A DNA stretch of 41,244 nucleotides from Desulfovibrio sp. ZJ369 (GCF_011039085.1 NZ_JAAKEI010000021.1:1-41244), one strand, 5' to 3'. Shown: positions 15,441 to 24,792, counted from the stretch's first letter. Program-made: numbers and translations. The notes: generated by a model from the sequence alone, not told the origin.

Positions 15441-15920
15441 ATGGCACTGACCGCGTACATGAAGGTGGAAGGCAAGACCCAGGGCGAAATCAAGGGCGAT
15501 TGCCCCCAGGGCGGAGACAAGAAAGACAAAATCACGGTTTACGCCCTGGAACATCTGGTGGAGATCCCCAAAGACACGCATACCGGCCTGCCCACGGGCC
15601 AGCGCATCCACCATCCTCTGAGCATTACCAAGCATCTGGATCAGGCCAGCCCCAAACTCTACAAGGCCTGCTGCACCGGCGAACAATGTACGGTCACTAT
15701 CGATCATTACCGTATTGCGCCCACCGGCCTGGAAGAAAAATACTACACCATCAAAATGGAAGACGCCATTGTGGTCTCCATGAACAAATACACTCCGCTG
15801 ACCTTCCTGCCGGACAACAAGCCGTATCATGACATGGAAACGGTTTCCTTCACCTATTCCAAGATCACCTGGACGTACAACGACGGCAACATCGAATATG
15901 TGGACGACTGGAAAAAATAA
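15441..15920 (+). CDS. hcp: Hcp, T6SS tube protein (TssD)
   Basis: A 159-aa protein; ATG 15441 follows AAAGGAGAAG. It begins MALTAYMKVEGKTQGEIKGD and continues with IHHPLSITKHLDQASPKLYKA, YYTIKMEDAIVVSM and the C-terminal ETVSFTYSKITWTY, the standard Hcp beta-barrel pattern. Hcp hexamers stack to form the inner tube inside the TssBC sheath, are fired out with the spike, and can carry small effectors in their lumen. Its length is normal and no effector extension is fused. A CCTGEQC cluster near residues 77-83 is unusual for an extracellular tube protein and may be solvent-exposed or disulfide-linked. Confidence 0.97.
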   Translation: MALTAYMKVEGKTQGEIKGDCPQGGDKKDKITVYALEHLVEIPKDTHTGLPTGQRIHHPLSITKHLDQASPKLYKACCTGEQCTVTIDHYRIAPTGLEEKYYTIKMEDAIVVSMNKYTPLTFLPDNKPYHDMETVSFTYSKITWTYNDGNIEYVDDWKK

Positions 15921-15951
15921 GCGCCGCGCCCAGCGACCATGAGGAAAGGGC

Positions 15952-16377
15952 ATGGACGGATCAAGGCTGCTTGAGCGCATCATGGCCGCGGAGCGGGGCA
16001 GGCGGCTTTCTCCGGAAGCCGACGGGCCGGAGACGCTGCTGACGTCCGTGGGCGTCTATCTGAGCCGCCTGCTCAACACCCGGCAGGGCAGCACTCCGGC
16101 CGCCCCGGAACTGGGCCTGCCGGACATCACCCATTTTGTGCAGGCCGCCGGGGGCGAGCGCATGCGCGACCTGGAAGAGATGATGGCCGCCGTGATCAGC
16201 CGCTATGAGCCGCGTTTGCGCGACGTGGAGGTGCGCCACTGCCCCGAGGCCGGGGCTCCGTTCACGCTGGCTTTCACGCTTTCCGGCAAGGTGCGGCGCA
16301 ACGACACCCTCCTGCCTGTGGTTTTTGAAACCCTGCTCAGGCCCGACGGGCGCATTGAAGTCAAAGGCTACGCATGA
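15952..16377 (+). CDS. tssE: TssE, T6SS baseplate protein (gp25-like)
   Basis: A 141-aa protein; ATG 15952 follows AGGAAAGGGC. It resembles phage T4 gp25 / TssE: LLERIM near the start, the VYLSRLLNTRQGS segment, GLPDITHF, and a C-terminal ISRYEPRLRDVEV / FTLSGKV...LPVVFETLLRPDGRIEV pattern. TssE connects the baseplate wedge (TssF, TssG, TssK) to the first sheath ring. It ends in an ATGA overlap with tssF, so the two are translationally coupled. The gene starts 31 bases after hcp. Length is normal. Confidence 0.93.
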   Translation: MDGSRLLERIMAAERGRRLSPEADGPETLLTSVGVYLSRLLNTRQGSTPAAPELGLPDITHFVQAAGGERMRDLEEMMAAVISRYEPRLRDVEVRHCPEAGAPFTLAFTLSGKVRRNDTLLPVVFETLLRPDGRIEVKGYA

Positions 16378-18107
16378 TTTCAGGCTATTACCGACAGGAA
16401 CTGGATCGCCTGCGCGAACTGGGCGCGGCTTTTTCCAGGGCGCATCCGGCGCTGGCCCCCATGCTTTCCGCCGAGGCCACCGACCCGGACGTGGAGCGCC
16501 TGCTCGAAGGCACGGCCTTTCTCTCCGCGCTGATCCGCGAAAAGCTGGAAGACGAGCTGCCCGAGGTCATCCATGCCCTGTTGGGCATGGTGGCCCCGCA
16601 CTATCTGCGCCCCCTGCCCTCGGCCACGCTCATTGCCTTCACGCCCCGCAAGGCCCTGCGGGAATGCCTGACCATCCCGCGCGGCACGGAGCTGAAATCC
16701 GTGGAAGTGGAGGGCGCGCACTGCATCTTCACCACCTGCGCCGATGTCCGGCTGGCCCCCCTGAGCCTTGCGGGCGTAAGCTTTGCCCGTACCGGGCCGC
16801 GCAAGGGCGAACTCGGCCTGCGTTTCAGCGCCAACGGCCTGCCCCTTGAAGCCGTGGCCCTGCCGGAGCTGCGCCTCTCCTTCGTCGGCAGCTATGCGGA
16901 CGCGGCGCGGCGGATCATGCTCTGCCTCACCCGCGTCCGGGAAGTGCGCCTCATTCCCGAAGGCGGCCGCGGCACGCCCCTGCGCCTGCCGCCTTCGGCG
17001 CTGCGGCTCACGGGCTTCGGGGCCGACGAGGCGCTCATCCCCTATCCGCCGGAATCCTTCGCGGGCTTCCGGCATATCCAGGAATATTTTCTTCTGCCCG
17101 AGCGCTTCTGCACCCTGGCCCTGAGCGGCTTCGACGCCTGGGCCCGGCGCACAAGCGCCGCGGCCTTCCGGCTGGAGCTGGATCTGGACGATCTGCCGGA
17201 TGAGGTTCCGCCATTCCGCGACGAGCATGTGCGCCTTTTCGTCACGCCTGCGGTCAATATCTTTCCCATGTCCGGCGAACCCATCACCCTTGATCATCGC
17301 CGGGAAAGCTATGCCGTGCGCCCCGCCGGGCACAAGGCCGGAGAGTATGAAGTCTATGCCGTGGACAAAGTCACGGGCTTTGCGCAGGGCTCGCTGCGGG
17401 AGCGGGAATACGCGCCCTTCATGGTCGCCAATCCCGGCGCAGGAACAGGAGGCGTGTATGCCCTGTCCTCGCGCCTTTCCGTCAGCGGCGAGAGCGTGGA
17501 TGTGGAACTTTCCGTGGGGCATGCCGGGGAGGGCGCTCCGGCCGCCGAGGTGCTTTCTCTGGAACTGCGCTGCACCAACGGTTCCCTGCCGGAAAAGCTG
17601 AACGCCGGCGACGTGACCCAACCCACGGCCTCCTCGCCGCAACTGGCGGAATTCACCAATCTGCGCGCGCCCACAGCCACGGTGCGGCCGCCTCTGGGCG
17701 GCGATACCCTCTGGCGTCTGCTCTCGCATCTTTTCCTCAATTATCTTTCCGTGGCCAGAGCCGACAACCTGCGCGCGCTGCTCAAGCTCTACATCTTCAA
17801 CAAAACCACGGATCGCGCGGCTCTGCTGGCCAACATCAACCGCGTGGACGGCATTGCGGATCTGTGCGTGGTCCCGGCGGAACGCTTTGTGCGGGATCGG
17901 CTCATGCGCGGGCAGAATATTTCCCTGACCCTGACGCCGGAAAATTTCGCCAGCGACGGGGACATGTATCTCTTCTGCTGCGTGCTGGACGTTTTTTTGA
18001 GCAATTATGCGGCCGTCAATACCTATACGCAGCTCACCGCCGCAGACAGCTACGGCCGCTGCGAATTCGCCTGGCCCGCCCGCCTCGGGGAAAGGACGCT
18101 GCTGTGA
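16374..18107 (+). CDS. tssF: TssF, T6SS baseplate wedge protein (ImpG/VasA)
   Basis: A 577-aa protein beginning with the usual N-terminal helix ISGYYRQELDRLRELGAAFSRAHPALAPML and then the ERLLEGTAFLSALIREKLEDELPEVIHALLGMVAPHYLRPLPS block characteristic of TssF. Later landmarks are the PINIFPM-like VNIFPMSGEPI segment (near residues 300-305), FNKTTDRAALLANINRVDGI, and the C-terminal DMYLFCCVLDVFLSNYAAVNTYTQL. Two TssF copies with one TssG form the wedge around the VgrG hub. It shares its first bases with tssE (ATGA) and its last with tssG (GTGA), so all three are coupled. Length is normal for the family. Confidence 0.96.
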   Translation: MISGYYRQELDRLRELGAAFSRAHPALAPMLSAEATDPDVERLLEGTAFLSALIREKLEDELPEVIHALLGMVAPHYLRPLPSATLIAFTPRKALRECLTIPRGTELKSVEVEGAHCIFTTCADVRLAPLSLAGVSFARTGPRKGELGLRFSANGLPLEAVALPELRLSFVGSYADAARRIMLCLTRVREVRLIPEGGRGTPLRLPPSALRLTGFGADEALIPYPPESFAGFRHIQEYFLLPERFCTLALSGFDAWARRTSAAAFRLELDLDDLPDEVPPFRDEHVRLFVTPAVNIFPMSGEPITLDHRRESYAVRPAGHKAGEYEVYAVDKVTGFAQGSLREREYAPFMVANPGAGTGGVYALSSRLSVSGESVDVELSVGHAGEGAPAAEVLSLELRCTNGSLPEKLNAGDVTQPTASSPQLAEFTNLRAPTATVRPPLGGDTLWRLLSHLFLNYLSVARADNLRALLKLYIFNKTTDRAALLANINRVDGIADLCVVPAERFVRDRLMRGQNISLTLTPENFASDGDMYLFCCVLDVFLSNYAAVNTYTQLTAADSYGRCEFAWPARLGERTLL

Positions 18108-19246
18108 ACGCCCGGCCGCGCTCCCCCGCCGAACGGACCGGCGCGACGCCCGGCGGCGTCCTGGAATGTCTCTTCGCCGATCCCTCCTCCTTCAGCTTTG
18201 TGCAGGCCGTGCGCGTGCTGCACGCCGCTTACGGCGCGGGAGAAAGCGTCATGGATTTTCTGCGCGCCCGCGTGCGTGTGCGTCCGCACCTCTCCCTGGC
18301 CTTTCCCCCGCGCGACGTGGTGAGCCTGGAAAGGATTTCCCCAGGCGGAACACCCGCGCCGGACGGCGCGGCCGGGCAAAGCCTGGGGGATACCTTCCGG
18401 ATCACGGTCAGCGTCATGGGCCTGTACGGCGCGGCCTCGCCGCTGCCCACCTTCTACACCGAGGATCTGCTGGCCGAAGCCCGCGAAGACGGCGCGGCCG
18501 GGCGCGATTTTCTGGATGTGCTCAATGCGGGCCTGTTCGGCCTGTTCCTCTGGGGGGGCTGGTTCCGTTACCACCCTCTCCGCGCTCTGGAAGAGCAGAG
18601 GGATACGGCGCTGCTTGAGCGGATGTTCTCTCTCGCGGGCCTGGGCGATCCCGATCTGCGGCAAAGCGTGGCGCAGCCGCGCGGCCTCCTGCCCCTGGCG
18701 GGGATTCTGAGCCAGTTTCCGCGTTCGGCCGCCGGGCTGGGCGCTTTTCTGTCCAGCCGGCTCAAGGTGCGCGTGCGCATCCGCCAGTGCGTATGGCGTC
18801 AGGCGGCTCTGCCCGAGGAGCAGCGATGTCGCCTTGACGGCGGCAAGGCGCTGGGACAGGACGCCATCCTGGGCAGCCGGGTGGACGACGCCAACGGCAA
18901 GATCGGCATTCTGCTGGAAGGGCTGACGCGAGAAGATCTTCCGCGCTTTGCGCACGACGGCGAAGGCTGCGCGCAACTGCGCGCTTTCATGGATTTCTAC
19001 TGCACCGAGCCCCTGGACGCCGATATCCATCTGGAGATGGCGCCCGGGCTCTGCCGCGGAGCACGCCTCGGCGCGGGACCGGACACATCCCCGGCCTGGC
19101 GGCGGCTGGGCTGCGACACATGGCTGGGCGATCCGGAAAAAGGCCGTGCGCCCCGGCTGGACGGCCAGGGGCCGCACGCCTATGCCCAGGGCTTCGGCAA
19201 GGCCCTGATTCCGGGCTGCCGCTGGCGGAAAAATGCCGGGCAGTAG
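18104..19246 (+). CDS. tssG: TssG, T6SS baseplate protein (ImpH/VasB)
   Basis: A 380-aa protein. The start is taken as GTG 18104, overlapping the tssF stop, with AAAGGA upstream; the open frame extends further upstream but inside tssF. It contains the ImpH signature FSFVQAVRVLHA near the start, then RPHLSLAFPPRDVVSL, VSVMGLYGAASPLPTFYTEDLL, FLDVLNAGLFGLFLWGGWFRYH, and a C-terminal RLGCDTWLGD segment. TssG joins TssF and TssE in the baseplate. An 86-base gap with a hairpin separates it from tssH, so the first sub-operon might end here. The motif order and length are normal. Confidence 0.94.
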   Translation: MNARPRSPAERTGATPGGVLECLFADPSSFSFVQAVRVLHAAYGAGESVMDFLRARVRVRPHLSLAFPPRDVVSLERISPGGTPAPDGAAGQSLGDTFRITVSVMGLYGAASPLPTFYTEDLLAEAREDGAAGRDFLDVLNAGLFGLFLWGGWFRYHPLRALEEQRDTALLERMFSLAGLGDPDLRQSVAQPRGLLPLAGILSQFPRSAAGLGAFLSSRLKVRVRIRQCVWRQAALPEEQRCRLDGGKALGQDAILGSRVDDANGKIGILLEGLTREDLPRFAHDGEGCAQLRAFMDFYCTEPLDADIHLEMAPGLCRGARLGAGPDTSPAWRRLGCDTWLGDPEKGRAPRLDGQGPHAYAQGFGKALIPGCRWRKNAGQ

Positions 19247-19332
19247 GGCGTTTTGCTCATGAAATGAGCTAGAGCAGCCGCCGGAGCAGCTTCACGAGGA
19301 AATTGTTCTCACCAGAGATCCAAGGAGGCGTC
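19247..19332. repeat. Short hairpin gap before tssH
   Basis: GCTCAT-gaa-ATGAGC (19255-19269) is a perfect hairpin preceded by GGGCGTTTTG. Nearly the same GAGCGTTTTGCTTTTGAA stands directly after the last gene of the cluster (40741), and GAGCATTTTCA occurs before hcp. The gap therefore contains a truncated member of the same dispersed family. An AAGGAGG ribosome binding site for tssH follows at 19322-19328. Confidence 0.55.
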
Positions 19333-21999
19333 ATGATCGGCGTGGATATGAAGGGCCTCATCGACAAATGCAACGGATTCTGCACGCAGGCGCTGCACGC
19401 CGCCGCAGGCATGACCGTCAGCCGCGAGCACTATGAAGTGACCTTCGAACATTTTCTGCTGGCCTGCCTGGAAGAGCCCGCCTCCGACGCCTCGCTGCTC
19501 CTGGCCGGCGCAGGCGCGGACATGGCGGCCCTCAAGGCGGAAATCAAGCGCGCGCTGGCCTCCTTCCGCGCCGGGAATACCGGACGGCCCGTATTTTCAC
19601 CCACCCTTCAGGACGCGCTGGAAGCAGGCTGGCTGGTCTCGTCCGTGGATCTCAGGCGCGCGCAACTGTGCTCCGGCGGGGTGCTGCTGGCTTTTCTGCG
19701 CCGCCCCAACTTCTACGCCCAGGGCGACTACACCCGCCTGCTGCGGGAGGTGAGCGCCGATGAGCTGCTGCGCTCCTTCGCCCGTTTGACCGGCGCCTCC
19801 TGCGAGGCGGGCGCGCCTGCCGACGCCGCGACTGCGGGCCGGGAGGGCGCGGACGCCCAGGGCCAAAGCGGCGCCGAAAGCTTCATCGCCCGTTTCTGCG
19901 AGGACATCACGGCCAAGGCCCAGGCGGGCAAACTGGATCCGGTCTTCGGACGCGACCGGGAAATCCGTCAGATGGTGGACATCCTGGCCCGCCGCCGCAA
20001 AAACAATCCCATTCTGGTGGGCGAGCCGGGCGTGGGCAAAACCGCGGTCATGGAGGGTCTGGCCCTGCGCATCAGTCAGGGCGACGTGCCCGAAACCCTG
20101 CGCGGCGTGACGCTGCTGAGCCTGGACATGGGTCTGCTGGAGGCCGGGGCCTCGGTCAAGGGCGAATTCGAGCGCCGCCTCAAGGGCGTGCTGGACGAAA
20201 TCAAGGCCGCCACAGCCTCGATCATCCTGTTCATCGACGAGGCCCATCTGCTGGTGGGCGGCGGCAACGGGGCCGGCGGTTCGGACGCGGCCAATCTCAT
20301 GAAGCCCGCCCTGGCCCGCGGTGAAATCCGCACCTGCGCGGCCACCACCTGGAAAGAATACAAGAAATATTTTGAAAAAGACGCCGCCCTGGCCCGCCGC
20401 TTCCAGATCGTCAAACTGGACGAGCCCTCGGCAAGGACCACGGCCCTTATTCTGCGCGGCCTGAAAGCCAATTATGAAAAAGCGCACAATGTGCTGGTGC
20501 GGGACGAGGCCCTGCAGGCAGCGGCCGACTTTGCCGACCGCTACATCAGCGGGCGTTTTCTGCCGGACAAGGCTGTGGATCTGCTGGATACGGCCTGCGC
20601 GCGGGTCAGGGTGTCCCTGGCGGCCAAACCCGCCGCGCTGGAAGACGCGCAACACCGCGCCCAGTCCGCCCAGCGGGAATTGACGGCTCTGGAGCGGGAT
20701 GCAGCCGAAGGCGTGCAGACGGACCCGGCGCGCCTCAAGGCCCTGCGGGCGGAGATCGCGGCGGCCGCTGCCGAGGCCGCCGAGCTGGAAAGCGTCTGGC
20801 GCGAAGAACTGGAGCTGGCCCGCGCCGTGCTGGACGCCCGGGCCCGCCTGCGCGCCGCCCGCGACACCCCGGACCGCGACGCGGCCCTGGCCGCCGTGCT
20901 GGACGCGCGCGAGGCTCTGGCCGCCCGTCAGGGCGACGCGCCGCTGCTGGCCGTGGAAGTGACCCCCGACGTGGTGGCTCAGGTGGTGTCCGACTGGACG
21001 GGCATTCCCGTGGGCAAGGTGGCGCGGGAGCAGGCCGCGCAGATTGCCGGGCTGCCGGCCACGCTCAACGCCCGGATCAGAGGGCAGGACGCGGCCCTGG
21101 CCGCCGTGGTCGAAGGCATCCAGGCCGGCAAGGCCGGCCTGCGCGCGCCCGAGCAGCCCCTGGGGGTTTTTCTGCTGGCCGGCCCTTCCGGCGTGGGCAA
21201 GACAGAAACAGGTCTGGCTCTGGCCGACGCGCTCTTCGGCGACGAAACGTCGGTGATCACCGTGAACATGAGCGAATTCCAGGAAAAGCATTCCGTCTCG
21301 CGCCTGATCGGCTCGCCTCCGGGCTATGTGGGCTACGGCGAAGGAGGCATGCTCACCGAGGCCGTGCGCCGCCGCCCCTATGCCGTGGTGCTGCTGGACG
21401 AGGTGGAGAAAGCCCACCCGGACGTCATGCAGCTCTTTTACCAGGTTTTCGACAAGGGCGTGCTCACCGACGGCGAGGGCACGGAAGTGAGCTTCCGTAA
21501 CACGGTCATCCTGCTGACCTCCAATCTGGGTTCCGAAGTCATCCAGGCCATGTGCGAAAGCGGGGAGGCGCCCTCGCCCGAGGCCTTCGCGGCGGCCCTG
21601 CGGCCCCTGCTCTCCCGGCATTTTCAGCCTGCCCTGCTGGCCCGGATGCGCATTGTGCCCTATGTGAGCCTTGGCGCGGAAGCCCTGCGCAACATTGCGG
21701 CCCTTAAGCTCGGCGCCCTTGCCGCACGGCTCAGGGCCAACAACGGCATGGCCTGCCGCTGGACAGAGGCCGTGCCGGAATATCTGGCCCTGCGCTGCAC
21801 GGAAACGGAAACCGGCGCGCGCAACATCGATCATGTGCTGGCCGGTTCCGTGCTGCCGCGCCTGGCCCGCAATATCCTGGAACACATGGCCGGCGGCAAA
21901 CAGCCGCGCGGCGTTGTTCTGGACGTGCGTGACAACGAACTGGACATGGCTTTCGAGGACGGCCCGGCCCCGGACGCCGGGGGGGAGGACAGGGCATGA
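19333..21999 (+). CDS. tssH: TssH/ClpV, AAA+ ATPase that recycles the T6SS sheath
   Basis: An 888-aa protein; ATG 19333 follows AAGGAGG. An N-terminal Clp-N domain (about 1-150, EHFLLACLEE) binds the TssC helix. The first AAA+ domain has Walker A GEPGVGKT near 230-237 and Walker B IILFIDEAH. A coiled-coil middle domain follows (about 430-530, very Ala/Glu-rich). The second AAA+ domain has Walker A GPSGVGKT near 617-624, VVLLDEVEKAHPDVMQLFYQVFD and the arginine-finger region. ClpV unfolds contracted sheaths so subunits can be reused. Length and domain order are normal. It ends in an ATGA overlap with the next, unassigned gene, so the two are coupled. Confidence 0.97.
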   Translation: MIGVDMKGLIDKCNGFCTQALHAAAGMTVSREHYEVTFEHFLLACLEEPASDASLLLAGAGADMAALKAEIKRALASFRAGNTGRPVFSPTLQDALEAGWLVSSVDLRRAQLCSGGVLLAFLRRPNFYAQGDYTRLLREVSADELLRSFARLTGASCEAGAPADAATAGREGADAQGQSGAESFIARFCEDITAKAQAGKLDPVFGRDREIRQMVDILARRRKNNPILVGEPGVGKTAVMEGLALRISQGDVPETLRGVTLLSLDMGLLEAGASVKGEFERRLKGVLDEIKAATASIILFIDEAHLLVGGGNGAGGSDAANLMKPALARGEIRTCAATTWKEYKKYFEKDAALARRFQIVKLDEPSARTTALILRGLKANYEKAHNVLVRDEALQAAADFADRYISGRFLPDKAVDLLDTACARVRVSLAAKPAALEDAQHRAQSAQRELTALERDAAEGVQTDPARLKALRAEIAAAAAEAAELESVWREELELARAVLDARARLRAARDTPDRDAALAAVLDAREALAARQGDAPLLAVEVTPDVVAQVVSDWTGIPVGKVAREQAAQIAGLPATLNARIRGQDAALAAVVEGIQAGKAGLRAPEQPLGVFLLAGPSGVGKTETGLALADALFGDETSVITVNMSEFQEKHSVSRLIGSPPGYVGYGEGGMLTEAVRRRPYAVVLLDEVEKAHPDVMQLFYQVFDKGVLTDGEGTEVSFRNTVILLTSNLGSEVIQAMCESGEAPSPEAFAAALRPLLSRHFQPALLARMRIVPYVSLGAEALRNIAALKLGALAARLRANNGMACRWTEAVPEYLALRCTETETGARNIDHVLAGSVLPRLARNILEHMAGGKQPRGVVLDVRDNELDMAFEDGPAPDAGGEDRA

Positions 22000-22772
22000 A
22001 AAAAAGCGTTCTGCTGACCCTGCTGGAAGCCAACGACCCGCTCGCCCGCGCCCTGGGCCAGGAAATCTCCCGCATGGGCGCTGACTGCCAGGCCCATTTC
22101 TGGGAAGATGCGCCCGAAAAACAGGCTTTTGCGCCGGTCATCGCCGAACTGTGCAAACCCGCCTGCGGGGTCTGGGTCATTGCCGGAAACGCCTCGTCGT
22201 TCGCGCGTACAAGCATCCGCATCGGCCTTGCGCTTACGGCTCTGGCGGCCCGCCACGCCCATGCCCGGGAAGGGCGTAACCTGCCCGTTGTCCTGAGTCT
22301 GTCCGGGCAAGGCGAGATCCGCCCGCCCGCGCCCCTGGCCGACGCGGAACCGGTGGACAGTGGGCTGGGGGCCAAAGTGACGGCGCGCCTCTACGCGCCG
22401 GGCAGCGTACAGGCCTTCCCCTATCGCTGTACGGTTCATGCCCTGCCGGGACTGGGGCTCTGGCTGGAAACAGGGCCGGCTGACGAGCCCTGGCAGGGCG
22501 CGCTCACGGGCGTGCGCGGCGTAAACGCGCGGCCCGACGCCCACGGCGTGGGCCAGGCCGGGATGATCCCCAGCCGTTGCACCTTGCGACACCCCGTACA
22601 GGGCCTGCGCCTGACTCACAGCGGCGCGGAATACACGGCCTGGGGCGTGCAGAACGATCTCAGCCCGGCCCAGAGCTATTTCACGCGCCTGGCCGGCCTC
22701 CCCGAAGCCCTGGTCTTCGGCCCGTATCCGTCGGACGACGAGGCGGAACTCTACACGCTCAATCTGTGCTGA
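21996..22772 (+). CDS. T6SS-associated protein of unknown function (258 aa)
   Basis: A 258-aa protein whose ATG overlaps the tssH stop (ATGA), so it is translationally coupled to ClpV. The N-terminal about 90 residues look like an alpha/beta fold (VLLTLLEANDPLARALGQEISR, then GVWVIAGNASSFARTSIRIGLALTALAARHAH), somewhat like a receiver or Rossmann-type domain but without a motif I can identify. The rest is beta-rich (residues 110-258, with VTARLYAPGSVQAFPYRCTVHALPGLGLWLETG). There is no signal peptide, membrane helix or catalytic pattern, so a cytoplasmic role is likely. Between tssH and tssJ no core T6SS gene is usual, so it may be an accessory assembly or regulatory protein. I do not recognise the family. 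Confidence 0.6.
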   Translation: MKKSVLLTLLEANDPLARALGQEISRMGADCQAHFWEDAPEKQAFAPVIAELCKPACGVWVIAGNASSFARTSIRIGLALTALAARHAHAREGRNLPVVLSLSGQGEIRPPAPLADAEPVDSGLGAKVTARLYAPGSVQAFPYRCTVHALPGLGLWLETGPADEPWQGALTGVRGVNARPDAHGVGQAGMIPSRCTLRHPVQGLRLTHSGAEYTAWGVQNDLSPAQSYFTRLAGLPEALVFGPYPSDDEAELYTLNLC

Positions 22773-22779
22773 GGCAGCC

Positions 22780-23403
22780 ATGACACGCACACGCATTCCG
22801 GTCGCGCCGCATGGGTTCCGCCTTCCGGCGATCCTGCTGTTCTGCCTGCTGGCCGCAACGGGCGGCTGCTCCGACAAGTCGCCCGTGATTCCGGCCAATT
22901 CCACGCTCACGCCCGGCGCCAGCCCGGACAGTATGCTCTGGAATTTCGCGGCCAAGGCCCTGGTGCTGCATCTCAAGGCCGCCCCGGACATGAACTTTGA
23001 CAACGGCCAGGCCCATACCCTCAAATTGTGCATGTACCAGCTCGAAAAGCTGGATGCCTTCAACAACCTGGCCCAGAGCCCGGACGGTCTGGCCAGGCTC
23101 ATGGAATGCACGCGATTCGATCCCGCGGTCAGGGACATGAACAGCCAGATCGTCACGCCCGGCCAGGTGGAAAGTCAGACCTTCGACCGCGCCGAAGGCG
23201 CGAAGCATGTGGCCGTTGTGGCCGGATACAGCCGCCTGGAGCCGGGCCTTGTCTCGCGGGTCTGGTCCGTGCCCGCGGCGCAATATGTGGACGGATCCCT
23301 TTTCTGGAAAACCACGTACTATTACCCCGGCCCGCTGGAAATGATCATTTTGCTGGGCCCGTCCTCGCTGCAACGCTATACCGAGCCCGTGGGGGAAAAA
23401 TAA
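22780..23403 (+). CDS. tssJ: TssJ, outer-membrane lipoprotein of the T6SS membrane complex
   Basis: A 207-aa protein starting at ATG 22780. Residues 14-29 are hydrophobic (LPAILLFCLLAATGG), ending at a lipobox with Cys30 (ATGGC); Ser at +2 is compatible with sorting to the outer membrane. Mature segments ALVLHLKAAPDMNFDNGQAHTLKLCMYQL and YLEPG-like EPGLVSRVW are the beta-sandwich pattern of TssJ/VasD. TssJ anchors the periplasmic part of TssM to the outer membrane. It stands directly before tssK, with stop and start overlapping (TAATG). At 207 aa it is somewhat longer than the common about 170-190 aa. Confidence 0.9.
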   Translation: MTRTRIPVAPHGFRLPAILLFCLLAATGGCSDKSPVIPANSTLTPGASPDSMLWNFAAKALVLHLKAAPDMNFDNGQAHTLKLCMYQLEKLDAFNNLAQSPDGLARLMECTRFDPAVRDMNSQIVTPGQVESQTFDRAEGAKHVAVVAGYSRLEPGLVSRVWSVPAAQYVDGSLFWKTTYYYPGPLEMIILLGPSSLQRYTEPVGEK

Positions 23404-24791
23404 TGACCAAAGGTCCGGTTTTCTGGCATCAGGGGCTGTTTTTGCAGCCGCAACATTTTCAGGTGGCCGACGCCAGGCTGGAGGAACTTCTGGGCTCGCT
23501 GGCCTCAATGGCCCGCCCCTGGTTCTGGGGCGTGCGCGAACTGAGCCTGGATCCGGGCGCTCTGGCCGCGGGCACAGTGGCCCTGACCTCCTGCCGGGTG
23601 CTTTTTCCGGGCATGGGCATTCTGCTGGAATGCCCGGGCAACGCCGTGTGCGCAGGCCGCGTGCCGCCGGAAGAGCTGGCGGGCATGGGCGAAAGCGTGG
23701 ACGTGCTGCTGGGCCTGCGCCTCCTGAAGCCGGGGCAGGCCAATGTGAGCGTCTGCGACGGCGCGGACGAACTGAGCAAAGCCTCCACCCGGCTCGCGGC
23801 GCTCACGGGCCAGCCCCCGGTTGACGACCTCTATCAGGAGGGCCCGGCGGCCCACACGCGCCGTCTGACCTATGTGCTGCAACTGGTTTTCGGGCCGGAA
23901 GCCGAAAAACGCAGCGACATGCTGCTCATGCCCGTGGCGCGTCTGACACGCGCGGCCGAGGCCTGGCGCGTGGATCAGGACTATGCCCCGCCCTGCTTCT
24001 GCCTGGAAGACTCGCCGCCGCTGGCCGCCATCGTTCGCGAAGTGCGCGACCGCGTGCTGGGCAAGGCCCGCGAACTGGATTCGTACAAAAACCTCGCGCG
24101 GCGCGGCAACATGGGGGATATGACCTCCCTGTTCCTGATCCTGCGTTCCCTTTCGCGTTTCGCGGCCCGGCTGGATGCGGTCAGCGCCCTGCCGCGCGTG
24201 GCCCCGTGGGACGCGTACATCCTGCTGCGCGAACTGGTGGCCGAACTCTCGGTGTTTTCCTCAGGCATCAACCCTCTGGGAGAGGACGCCCAGGGCGCGA
24301 GCCTTGTCCCGCCTTACGAACATACGGATCCCGCCCCGGCCTTCCGCTGCCTGCGCGATCTTCTCATCCGCCTGCTGGACAGCCTTTCCACCGGGCCGCG
24401 CTATATGGTCCGCTTCGAGCCGAAACCGCCCGTTTTCGAGGCGCGCCTTGCCGCGCATATTTTCGAGGATCCGGCGGGGCGGAACGAATACTGGGTGACG
24501 CTGCACTCCGCAACCGCAGGGCTGGACGCACACGGCGACGCCGTGCGGCGGGCCAAATTTTCCTCGGCCGGTGAAATGCCCACCCTGCTTTCCCGCGCTC
24601 TGCCCGGCCTGCCTTTCAGCGTGGAGGAACATCCGCCCCTGGGCCTGGCCCGCAAAAAAAATACGCTCTATCTGCGCCTGCATACGGATTCCCCCCTCTG
24701 GCTGCCCGTGACCGAACAGGGCGGCCTGGCTTTGTGCTGGGAAGAAGCGCCGGCCGATCTGGAAGCTTACTTCGTGGTGCTGGAGAACTAA
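23403..24791 (+). CDS. tssK: TssK, T6SS baseplate-membrane linker (ImpJ/VasE)
   Basis: A 462-aa protein. ATG 23403 overlaps the tssJ stop (TAATG); the open frame extends upstream but within tssJ. It starts KGPVFWHQGLFLQPQHFQ, the strongly conserved TssK N-terminus (WxxGLFLxPQHFQ). Further landmarks are PPCFCLEDSPPLAAIVREVRDRV near the middle, YILLRELVAELSVFS, and the C-terminal NTLYLRLHTDSPLWLPVTEQGG and LEAYFVVLEN. TssK trimers are related to phage receptor-binding proteins and attach the baseplate to the cytoplasmic parts of TssL and TssM. Length and ends are normal. Confidence 0.96.
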   Translation: MTKGPVFWHQGLFLQPQHFQVADARLEELLGSLASMARPWFWGVRELSLDPGALAAGTVALTSCRVLFPGMGILLECPGNAVCAGRVPPEELAGMGESVDVLLGLRLLKPGQANVSVCDGADELSKASTRLAALTGQPPVDDLYQEGPAAHTRRLTYVLQLVFGPEAEKRSDMLLMPVARLTRAAEAWRVDQDYAPPCFCLEDSPPLAAIVREVRDRVLGKARELDSYKNLARRGNMGDMTSLFLILRSLSRFAARLDAVSALPRVAPWDAYILLRELVAELSVFSSGINPLGEDAQGASLVPPYEHTDPAPAFRCLRDLLIRLLDSLSTGPRYMVRFEPKPPVFEARLAAHIFEDPAGRNEYWVTLHSATAGLDAHGDAVRRAKFSSAGEMPTLLSRALPGLPFSVEEHPPLGLARKKNTLYLRLHTDSPLWLPVTEQGGLALCWEEAPADLEAYFVVLEN

Positions 24792-24792
24792 A

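Noticed and set aside
19597..21885. 762-codon minus-strand open frame opposite tssH
   Set aside because: It is antisense to ClpV with Gly/Gln/His-rich composition and no start context; it is a shadow frame.
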